A stretch of 9,805 nucleotides of DNA from RUG626 sp964411785. GTDB lineage: Bacteria; Bacillota; Clostridia; Oscillospirales; Oscillospiraceae. The stretch's first letter is position 1, and each line of letters opens with the position of its first letter. The stretch is taken from contig CAYPMJ010000075.1 of the NCBI GenBank assembly GCA_964411785.1, positions 1 through 9,805 on the forward strand. Direction: 5' to 3'. Positions 1 through 5,224 of this stretch are shown in pieces. A model generated the notes under the pieces. The model had not been told where the DNA came from. It saw nothing but the letters and a program-made list of their open reading frames with translations, and did not search any database. The translations under genes and the position numbers were made by a program.

Positions 1-484
1 ACTCTTTTTTGTGTTTGTGGCGCGGGTCGTTAATGTCGACGGCAGGTCAATGTACCCCACGCTCCACGACGGTGACAAAATCATCACGACACGCCTTTTC
101 TACAAACCGAAGGCAGGTGATGTGGTTGTGGTTCAGACTGACCATTATGGCCCGGATCCTATTGTTAAACGTATCATTGCTACAGAAGGCCAGACGGTGA
201 GAATCGATTTTGAAGCAGGTGTGGTATATGTGGACGGTGTTGCATTGGACGAGCCGTACATCAACGCCCCTACTCAACGCCCTCTGGATTTTGATGGTGA
301 AGTGACGGTGCCGGAAGGGTGTATGTTCTTGATGGGTGATAACCGGAATGAATCAACCGACAGCCGCGATGAACGGATTGGAATGGTTGATGTACGGTGT
401 ATAATAGGACGAGCAATATTTATCGTTGTACCCAGAGGTGAGATGACTGGTTCTTTTGACTGGAGCCGTCTGGGAGGTATCTGA
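1..484 (+). CDS. lepB: Signal peptidase I, C-terminal part (5' end outside window)
   Basis: Type I signal peptidase, the membrane-anchored serine protease that removes signal peptides from exported proteins on the outer face of the membrane. The frame is open to the window edge (Leu-Phe-Phe before the GTG at 11), so the N-terminal membrane segment lies upstream and the GTG at 11 is an internal Val. Counting from that codon, the catalytic Ser is S13 in VDGRSMYPTL and the general-base Lys is K53 in PIVKRIIATEG. The 40-residue Ser-Lys spacing is that of Gram-positive SipS-type enzymes. The family's box E follows as MGDNRNESTDSR. Both catalytic residues are present, so the enzyme should be active. 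Its TGA is 2 nt before the rbgA start, and the rbgA ribosome binding site lies inside the lepB 3' end, suggesting coupled translation. Confidence 0.95.
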   Translation, partial: LFFVFVARVVNVDGRSMYPTLHDGDKIITTRLFYKPKAGDVVVVQTDHYGPDPIVKRIIATEGQTVRIDFEAGVVYVDGVALDEPYINAPTQRPLDFDGEVTVPEGCMFLMGDNRNESTDSRDERIGMVDVRCIIGRAIFIVVPRGEMTGSFDWSRLGGI

Positions 485-486
485 GT

Positions 487-1350
487 GTGGGTGAGGAACT
501 GAATATACAATGGTTTCCAGGTCATATGGCCAAGGCCCGTCGTATGGTTTCAGAGAATGCCAGACTCGTGGATGCGGTGTGTGAGGTAATTGATGCAAGG
601 ATACCAGAATCCAGCAGAAATCCTGAGGTTGAAAAACTTTCAGGAGGAAAACCCAGATTGCTTATTCTGAACCGAATAGACCAGGCGGATCCTGTTGAGA
701 CAAGACGTTGGTCTGATGCATTTAGACATGAAGGCTTTGCAGTTCTGGAAACAGATTCAAAAACCGGTAAGGGTGTTGGCGCGTTTACGGGGGCTGTACA
801 GAATCTTCTCAGGGAAACTCAGAAACGCCGTGCTGATAGAGGGCTCACCGGGAAACGTATGCGGGTGATGGTTTTAGGCATTCCGAATGTAGGAAAATCT
901 TCATTTATCAATAGAGTGGCGGGGAAGAAAGCTGCACATACCTCAGATAAACCAGGTGTCACCAGGGGAAAACAGTGGATAGTACTTGAAAACGGTGTAG
1001 AGCTGTTGGATACGCCCGGACTGTTGTGGCCAAAGTTTGAGGATCCATTAGTAGGTGAACGATTGGCTTTTACCGGGGCTGTAAAGGATGAAATTCTGGA
1101 CACAGAGGCGCTTGCCGCACGGCTTATTGAACTGCTGTGGACGGAGTATCCGGACGAGCTTGGCGCCAGATACGGAGTTACAGCCAAAGCAGGTGAGGAC
1201 GGCTTTGCAATTCTTCAAAAAGCAGCCCGCAGAAGAGGTTTTCTGCTGGCAAAGGGAGAACTGGATACAGAGCGGATGTCCCATATACTGTTGGATGAAT
1301 TTCGCGGTGGAAAGCTTGGAAGAATAACACTTGAGCGGGTTAAAGTATGA
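487..1350 (+). CDS. rbgA: Ribosome biogenesis GTPase A (YlqF/RbgA)
   Basis: Circularly permuted GTPase that acts late in assembly of the 50S ribosomal subunit in Firmicutes. The G motifs appear in permuted order: a DARIP element at residues 36-40, G4 as NRID at 62-65 (usually NKxD), G1/P-loop GIPNVGKS at 131-138, G2 Thr in PGVTRGKQW at about 159, and G3 DTPG at 175-178. The N-terminal IQWFPGHMAKARR stretch is typical of RbgA. The length of 287 aa is close to the family norm, and the C-terminal region (about 200-287) matches the RNA-binding tail in position. The GTG start is supported by GGGAGG at 472-477 with a 9-nt spacer. The end overlaps the rnhB start as ATGA. The Lys-to-Arg change in G4 is conservative; I infer it is tolerated. 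Confidence 0.95.
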   Translation: MGEELNIQWFPGHMAKARRMVSENARLVDAVCEVIDARIPESSRNPEVEKLSGGKPRLLILNRIDQADPVETRRWSDAFRHEGFAVLETDSKTGKGVGAFTGAVQNLLRETQKRRADRGLTGKRMRVMVLGIPNVGKSSFINRVAGKKAAHTSDKPGVTRGKQWIVLENGVELLDTPGLLWPKFEDPLVGERLAFTGAVKDEILDTEALAARLIELLWTEYPDELGARYGVTAKAGEDGFAILQKAARRRGFLLAKGELDTERMSHILLDEFRGGKLGRITLERVKV

Positions 1351-1952
1351 ACGAATCTGATGTATGGAAATATGAGGACGAGGCATATAAGGAAGGATAT
1401 TCGCCTGTGTGCGGCTGCGACGAGGCGGGTGCAGGGCCTTTGGCTGGACCAGTCTTTGCAGCTGCAGTTATTCTTCCGAGGGGTCTGATTATACCAGGGC
1501 TCACTGACTCAAAGAAAATGACATCAAAAAAGCGTGATGAATTATTTGAAGTTATTCGAAACGAAGCTGTGTCTTTCGCTGTAGCCCAGGTCGACGAGAA
1601 AACTATTGATAATATAAATATTTTAAACGCACGATTGCTGGCCATGGACAAGGCAATACGCGCTCTGCGAATAACACCGGCCTTAGCCTTGATAGACGGG
1701 AACCGGAGCAATGGCATATCGATACCGAACAGATGTATCGTGGGTGGCGACGCGCTCTCCGCTAGTATATCTGCAGCCTCTGTGCTTGCCAAGGTCAGCA
1801 GGGACAGATATATGGTGAAGATGGGCGAGATTTATCCACAGTATGGATTTGAACAGCACAAAGGCTATGGAACTAAACTTCATTATGAGCGTCTTAAACA
1901 GTTCGGTCCATGTCCAATACACAGGATGACTTTTTTGAGGAATCTGCATTGA
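1347..1952 (+). CDS. rnhB: Ribonuclease HII
   Basis: Endonuclease that cleaves the RNA strand of RNA-DNA hybrids and starts removal of single ribonucleotides from DNA. The four acidic metal-binding residues are present: D25 and E26 in GCDEAGAGPLAGPV, D117 in ALIDGNR, and D135 in GGDALSASISAASVLAKVSRD. The C-terminal HKGYGTKLHYERLKQFGPCPIHR is also typical. The length of 201 aa is normal. One oddity is that the Gly-Arg-Gly usually following DEA reads Gly-Ala-Gly (A29); in studied enzymes the GRG loop helps sense the ribonucleotide-DNA junction. The ATG overlaps the rbgA stop by 4 nt with only a weak ribosome binding site, so translation is probably coupled to rbgA. Confidence 0.95.
   Translation: MNESDVWKYEDEAYKEGYSPVCGCDEAGAGPLAGPVFAAAVILPRGLIIPGLTDSKKMTSKKRDELFEVIRNEAVSFAVAQVDEKTIDNINILNARLLAMDKAIRALRITPALALIDGNRSNGISIPNRCIVGGDALSASISAASVLAKVSRDRYMVKMGEIYPQYGFEQHKGYGTKLHYERLKQFGPCPIHRMTFLRNLH
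1937..1941 (+). promoter_or_regulatory. Ribosome binding site deciding the yraN start
   Basis: GAGGA inside the 3' end of rnhB, 7 nt before TTG at 1949. It favours the TTG start over ATG 1910, which has no purine-rich stretch at the right distance. Confidence 0.6.
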
Positions 1953-2329
1953 GCGAAGCAAAGCTTTTTGGCAGCTGGGGTGAGGCAGTGGCTGCCAGCT
2001 ATTTAAGAGAGAAGAAATATAAAATCATAAGCATGGGATACAGGTCGCGTTTCGGGGAAATAGATATTATTGCAGAGAATAGGAATGTTATTGCGTTTGT
2101 CGAAGTTAAAACAAGGCGTAGCAGCTCTTTCGCTATGGCGCGGGAGTATGTTAATTCGGAGAAACGTCGGCGGATAATTGCTACAGCTTCTCTTTGGCTG
2201 GAGTTCTCTGGCAGCAAAAAACAACCAAGATTCGATGTGATAGAGGTCTATGCCTGGAACGGTGTTCAAACCGCAAATCCGCAGATTCATCATATAGAGA
2301 ACGCCTTTGATCTGAGCAGTTGTGATTGA
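1949..2329 (+). CDS. yraN: UPF0102 family protein YraN (nuclease-like fold)
   Basis: YraN-family protein, often found beside rnhB. It has a restriction-endonuclease-like fold but its role is not established. From the TTG start it has 126 aa. The family core is GEIDIIAE (from about residue 36) and FVEVKTRR (about 50-57), giving the D...ExK pattern of this nuclease-like fold, followed by RFDVIEV. I chose TTG at 1949 because GAGGA sits 7-8 nt upstream, it overlaps the rnhB stop as TTGA, and it leaves the short N-terminus (LSEAKLFGSWGE) usual for the family. An in-frame ATG at 1910 would add 13 residues inside rnhB but has no recognisable ribosome binding site. It is the last gene of the overlapping lepB-rbgA-rnhB-yraN run. 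Confidence 0.88.
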   Translation: MSEAKLFGSWGEAVAASYLREKKYKIISMGYRSRFGEIDIIAENRNVIAFVEVKTRRSSSFAMAREYVNSEKRRRIIATASLWLEFSGSKKQPRFDVIEVYAWNGVQTANPQIHHIENAFDLSSCD

Positions 2330-2352
2330 GAAAATACCGACTTAACCCCATG

Positions 2353-2374
2353 TTATGAATATTGCATGCATAGA
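2353..2374. repeat. 22-nt repeat, copy A, upstream of thrC
   Basis: This stretch starts TTATGAA and ends ATGCATAGA. It matches copy B at 3971-3992 at 19 of 22 positions without gaps; the differences are at positions 8, 10 and 13. It lies in the yraN-thrC gap, ending 26 nt before the thrC ATG. It overlaps an inverted repeat TTGCAT (2362-2367) / ATGCAA (2379-2384). I do not recognise it as a known operator. Confidence 0.55.
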
Positions 2375-2400
2375 ACATATGCAAAATCGAGGAGAACAAT

Positions 2401-3885
2401 ATGCGGTATGTAAGTACACGAAATACAAATCTTAGCCTTGCGCCGGCAGAAGCTATTGCACAGGGCCTTAGCCGCGACGGCGGCCTTTTTGTTCCAGAGA
2501 CTTTGCCGCACATCAGCGCAGAGGAAATAGCCAGCCTGGGATCAATGGACTACTGTGGGCGTGCAGTGTCGATTATGAGCAAATTTCTGGACGGATTCTC
2601 CATCACGGAGATTGCGGATTATACAGCCCGTGCATATGGAAAGAACTTTGACACTCCGGATATTGCTCCATTACGCCGCCTGGATGAAAAGACATACTTT
2701 TTGGAGCTGTGGCACGGACCAACCTGTGCATTCAAGGACATGGCTCTGCAAGTGCTGCCATACCTTCTGACTGCCTCCATGAGTAAGAACGGGATGAAGG
2801 AAAAGGTCTGTATACTTGTTGCGACCAGCGGCGATACAGGTAAGGCTGCACTGGAAGGATTCCGAGACGTGGAGGGTACGAAAATAATGGTTTTCTATCC
2901 GGAAAACGGTGTCTCAGATATTCAAAAGCTTCAAATGACATCTCAGGAAGGAGGAAACGTGTCAGTATGCGCTGTTCGTGGAAATTTTGATGATGCCCAG
3001 GCCGGAGTAAAGCAGATTTTTTCCGACAGAGCGCTGCGTGAAGAACTACGCGAAAATGGATTTACTTTAAGTTCTGCTAACTCCATTAATTGGGGAAGAC
3101 TTCTCCCGCAGATTGTCTATTATTTTTCTGCCTACTGTGACCTTCTGAATAATGGCAGCATTATTCCGGGGGAGTCCGTCACATTCTGTGTCCCCACCGG
3201 GAATTTCGGAAACATCCTGGCGGGCTATTACGCAAGATTAATGGGGCTCCCGGTGAACCGACTTGTCTGCGCCTCCAACAGGAACAACGTACTCACTGAA
3301 TTCATTAAAACAGGTGCATATGACAGAAACAGGCCATTTTATACTACGATATCTCCGTCAATGGATATACTTGTCTCCAGCAATCTGGAGCGACTCCTGT
3401 ACCTGCTTTCAGGCGGCAGTGATGCAGAAGTCTCGCAATATATGAGGGAACTTGCTGCCTATGGACGGTATCAGGTATCCGAGGGCTTGCTGGAAGGCAT
3501 TTCCGCGTGCTTTGACGCTGGCTTTTGTGACGATGCAGAAACCAAGGCTGTAATACGTGACACTTTCCAAAGGAGTGGTATCCTTATCGACACACATACA
3601 GCTGTTGCATTGGGTGTTGCGCAGAAGTTGAGGGAAGAACTCGGTGACGCGTCGACAACCGTGGTGGTGTCTACCGCCAGCCCATATAAATTCTGTGGCA
3701 GTGTACTGGAAGCGTTAGGGAAACCTGTGTCAGGTACAGGACCTGAGCTCATCTTTACACTTGAGCGTGAAACGGGTGTTTCTGCCCCCGCTCCACTGAG
3801 GGCACTTCGAAGTAAGGTCCCGCGGTTTAATGGATCTGTGGGAAAGGAAGAGCTTATGAGCCAGGTACGGCATTTCCTGTTGTAA
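2401..3885 (+). CDS. thrC: Threonine synthase
   Basis: PLP-dependent cytoplasmic enzyme converting O-phospho-L-homoserine to L-threonine, the last step of threonine synthesis. The N-terminal MRYVSTRN and SRDGGLFVPE are typical of threonine synthase. The PLP-binding Lys is K112 in GPTCAFKDMALQ. Further family motifs are ATSGDTGKAALEGF (from residue 141), SSANSINWGRLLPQ (around 223-236), VPTGNFGNILAGYYA (PLP phosphate region) and STASPYKF near the C-terminus. At 494 aa it is full length and intact. The ATG has GAGGAG at 2389-2394 with a 6-nt spacer. It lies 71 nt after yraN, so it may be read through from that operon or have its own start; I see no convincing sigma-A promoter. No hom or thrB gene is adjacent within the window. 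Confidence 0.97.
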   Translation: MRYVSTRNTNLSLAPAEAIAQGLSRDGGLFVPETLPHISAEEIASLGSMDYCGRAVSIMSKFLDGFSITEIADYTARAYGKNFDTPDIAPLRRLDEKTYFLELWHGPTCAFKDMALQVLPYLLTASMSKNGMKEKVCILVATSGDTGKAALEGFRDVEGTKIMVFYPENGVSDIQKLQMTSQEGGNVSVCAVRGNFDDAQAGVKQIFSDRALREELRENGFTLSSANSINWGRLLPQIVYYFSAYCDLLNNGSIIPGESVTFCVPTGNFGNILAGYYARLMGLPVNRLVCASNRNNVLTEFIKTGAYDRNRPFYTTISPSMDILVSSNLERLLYLLSGGSDAEVSQYMRELAAYGRYQVSEGLLEGISACFDAGFCDDAETKAVIRDTFQRSGILIDTHTAVALGVAQKLREELGDASTTVVVSTASPYKFCGSVLEALGKPVSGTGPELIFTLERETGVSAPAPLRALRSKVPRFNGSVGKEELMSQVRHFLL

Positions 3886-3970
3886 AGAGGTTTAATTAAT
3901 ATAATGTAATAATGTTGTCCATATAATATATTACCGCATATCCCCTCGCTGAACCTAAAACAGAAACTGA

Positions 3971-3992
3971 TTATGAAGAATGTATGCATAGA
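3971..3992. repeat. 22-nt repeat, copy B, downstream of thrC
   Basis: Second copy of the element at 2353-2374 (19/22 identical, same orientation), in the spacer between thrC and the convergent DUF1540 gene. Around it is a direct repeat of AATGTAT (3979-3985 and 3994-4000, 15-nt period). The rest of 3886-4020 is AT-rich. It has TATAAT-like strings but no matching -35 box, and I see no gene in it. Confidence 0.5.
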
Positions 3993-4024
3993 GAATGTAT
4001 ATTATATATGTACCTGCCTTGACG

Positions 4025-4050
4025 CCCGCCGACCACAGCAGGTCGGCGGG
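4025..4050. terminator. 10-bp GC-rich hairpin between convergent genes, no U-tract
   Basis: Perfect inverted repeat CCCGCCGACC (4025-4034) / GGTCGGCGGG (4041-4050) with a 6-nt loop. It lies 13 nt beyond the stop of the minus-strand DUF1540 gene and 139 nt beyond the thrC stop. Its position between convergent genes suggests a two-way transcription end or mRNA 3'-end stabiliser. Neither strand has the T-run of a classical intrinsic terminator. The structure is certain from the sequence; the function is inferred. Confidence 0.5.
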
Positions 4051-4063
4051 ATACTGAGAGCGG

Positions 4064-4255
4064 TCACATAGAAGCCTTTGGCTCAAAAGTCCCGCAGAAG
4101 GTTTCGACCTTGCGGATGGCATTGTGGGATTCGACATTGATCCCGTTAGCATGGCAATAGTTATCGCAGCCGTGATATTTGCAGCTGACTACATCGCATC
4201 CAACTCCGTAGAGCTTGTCGCTGTCATCGCATTCGCAGTTTCTGTTTTCGCTCAT
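4064..4255 (-). CDS. Small Cys-rich DUF1540 domain protein
   Basis: 63-aa cytoplasmic protein with no signal peptide or membrane segment. Residues 20-57 match the DUF1540 pattern: C20-x4-C25, then KYHGCDNYC to C34, then HANGINV, and ETFCGTF containing C54. The spaced cysteines suggest metal binding, but the family has no established function. C7, C9 and C30 are extra cysteines. The start has a strong ribosome binding site: on the minus strand AGGAGG (complement of 4263-4268) sits 7 nt before the ATG at 4255. It is the only minus-strand gene here, divergent from the metallophosphoesterase across 90 nt and convergent with thrC. A possible minus-strand -10 (AATAAT, complement of 4301-4306) has no good -35. 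The opposite strand is also open through this region, but only this strand has a family match and a ribosome binding site. Confidence 0.88.
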   Translation of the reverse strand: MSENRNCECDDSDKLYGVGCDVVSCKYHGCDNYCHANGINVESHNAIRKVETFCGTFEPKASM

Positions 4256-4275
4256 TTTAAGCCCTCCTTAAGTGT

Positions 4276-4305
4276 TTGGACGCCTCTCATAGGCAGAACT
4301 ATTAT
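4276..4305 (+). promoter_or_regulatory. Possible sigma-A promoter for the metallophosphoesterase
   Basis: TTGGAC at 4276-4281 and TATTAT at 4300-4305, separated by 18 nt, in the 90-nt divergent spacer. The -10 differs from consensus at one base; the -35 is only a half match. Transcription would begin near 4312, leaving a leader of about 35 nt before the ATG at 4346. Confidence 0.4.
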
Positions 4306-4330
4306 TTGTTATTTCGAGGGGATTATGCAG

Positions 4331-4336
4331 AGGGAG
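4331..4336 (+). promoter_or_regulatory. Ribosome binding site deciding the phosphoesterase start
   Basis: AGGGAG, 9 nt before ATG 4346. The next in-frame ATG upstream (4325) has GAGGGG only 3 nt before it, too close to work well. This puts the start just before the first metal-binding motif. Confidence 0.6.
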
Positions 4337-4345
4337 AATTCTGAC

Positions 4346-5035
4346 ATGCTGTATACGATTGGCGATCTTCATCTATCTTTTGACGCATCAAAGCCCATGA
4401 GTGTCTTTGGAGCAGAATGGGAGAATCACGCTGAAAAAATTCGAGCGAGCTTTTCGGAGCTGGACGATGACGACGTCAGTGTCATCTGCGGGGATTTGAC
4501 CTGGGGTATGGACATGAAGGGCTGCCTTGAAGATTTCCGTTTTGTTGATGCGCTTCCTGGAAAGAAAATAATATTGAAGGGAAATCACGACTTTTGGTGG
4601 ACGACTGTCAGCGCTGCCAAGCGGTTCTTTCTTGAAAATGGCATTAACACAATTGATATACTCAATAACAACTGCTTTTTCTACAATGGTATAGCCATAT
4701 GCGGCACACGTGGTTGGATGTATCCGAGCGATAGCCCGACCAGTCACGACAAGAAAATGATGCAGCGTGAGGTACAGCGCCTGGAGACGTCGCTGAAAGC
4801 CGCCGGAGAATGTGACAGAAAAATATGCTTTCTCCATTATCCACCTATCTTCGGACGGTTTCGCGCAGAGGGGATCCTGGAGCTTTTTGAGAGCTATCGC
4901 GTGGGAGAGTGCTACTATGGTCATCTCCATGGTTCAGGACGCCTTTACGCAGTCGAGGGGGAGGTTGGAGGTGTAAATTATCGGTTGATATCCGCTGATC
5001 ACACCGGTTTTAAGCCAGTTCTGGTGGCAAAATAA
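4346..5035 (+). CDS. Calcineurin-like metallophosphoesterase (COG1768-like)
   Basis: Predicted cytoplasmic phosphohydrolase with a two-metal centre; the substrate is unknown. All five family blocks are present in 229 aa: GDLH (D7, H9), GDLTW (D50), GNHD (80-82, preceded by ILKG), LHYPP (H164) and GHLHG (H193, H195). FWWTT after GNHD and the CGTRGWMYP stretch are features I associate with COG1768-type predicted phosphohydrolases. I chose ATG 4346 because the first motif begins five residues later, as usual for the family, and because of the AGGGAG site. The frame is open back to 4124, but those extra 74 codons are antisense to the DUF1540 gene. It lies upstream of, and is probably transcribed separately from, tig, which has its own promoter. 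Confidence 0.92.
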   Translation: MLYTIGDLHLSFDASKPMSVFGAEWENHAEKIRASFSELDDDDVSVICGDLTWGMDMKGCLEDFRFVDALPGKKIILKGNHDFWWTTVSAAKRFFLENGINTIDILNNNCFFYNGIAICGTRGWMYPSDSPTSHDKKMMQREVQRLETSLKAAGECDRKICFLHYPPIFGRFRAEGILELFESYRVGECYYGHLHGSGRLYAVEGEVGGVNYRLISADHTGFKPVLVAK

Positions 5036-5085
5036 ATCGTTTTTCATAGGCTGATGTAAAAATTGCAAATTTTTAGTTAAAAGGT

Positions 5086-5113
5086 TTGCATTTCTGAGAA
5101 GTTCTGTTATAAT
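5086..5113 (+). promoter_or_regulatory. Sigma-A-type promoter of the tig transcript
   Basis: TTGCAT at 5086-5091 and a perfect TATAAT at 5108-5113 with a 16-nt spacer, preceded by A/T tracts at 5057-5082 that could act as an UP-like element. Transcription should start near 5119-5121, giving a leader of about 105 nt. This is the clearest promoter in the window. Confidence 0.75.
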
Positions 5114-5118
5114 AGCCG

Positions 5119-5187
5119 CAGCGCATTCGATAATTTGGTTCAGGGGCGCTGACGGAATTGATTCCGGCGGTTCGGAATTAATTCTGT
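5119..5187 (+). promoter_or_regulatory. Structured 5' leader of tig: two adjacent stem-loops
   Basis: Stem-loop 1 pairs CAGCGC (5119-5124) with GCGCTG (5146-5151) around a 21-nt loop and begins at the predicted transcription start. Stem-loop 2 begins at the next base: 5152-5166 pairs with 5173-5187 over 15 bp, including two G-U pairs, around the loop GCGGTT. No U-run follows, so it is not an intrinsic terminator. The AGGAGG at 5209-5214 lies outside both stems. I do not recognise a known riboswitch or T-box. Confidence 0.6.
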
Positions 5188-5208
5188 GGAGCAGGGCCCG
5201 GAAGAAAC

Positions 5209-5214
5209 AGGAGG
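5209..5214 (+). promoter_or_regulatory. Ribosome binding site deciding the tig start
   Basis: AGGAGG, 10 nt before GTG 5225. The in-frame GTG at 5186 lies within stem-loop 2 of the leader and has no ribosome binding site, so 5225 is preferred. Confidence 0.7.
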
Positions 5215-5224
5215 AAGAAGACCC

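Noticed and set aside
11..13. GTG at 11 as the true lepB start
   Set aside because: It would place the catalytic Ser at residue 13 with no membrane anchor; the frame continues upstream with hydrophobic residues to the window edge.
274..598. Minus-strand open frames across lepB, rbgA, rnhB, thrC, tig, clpP and clpX
   Set aside because: They are shadows of well-recognised + strand genes, with no ribosome binding sites and no family resemblance.
2326..2359. Promoter for thrC using TTGAGA (2326) and TATGAA (2354)
   Set aside because: The spacer is 22 nt, too long for sigma-A, and the -10 is poor; thrC may be read through from the upstream operon.
2353..2370. ARG-box-like site for an ArgR/AhrC regulator upstream of thrC
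   Set aside because: Only the ATGAATA half resembles the consensus; the second half does not match.
3899..3930. TATAAT at 3922-3927 as a promoter for a small RNA in the thrC downstream gap
   Set aside because: No -35 box or extended -10 at the proper distance and no clear RNA end; AT-rich DNA gives such strings by chance.
4124..4345. Apparent N-terminal extension of the phosphoesterase with membrane-like segments
   Set aside because: It is exactly antisense to the DUF1540 gene, lacks a ribosome binding site, and the metallophosphoesterase fold starts at 4346 with its own AGGGAG site.
5058..5074. AAAAATT-GCA-AATTTTT hairpin as a terminator for the phosphoesterase
   Set aside because: The 7-bp stem is entirely A-T and would be weak; the stretch fits better as an A/T tract upstream of the tig promoter.
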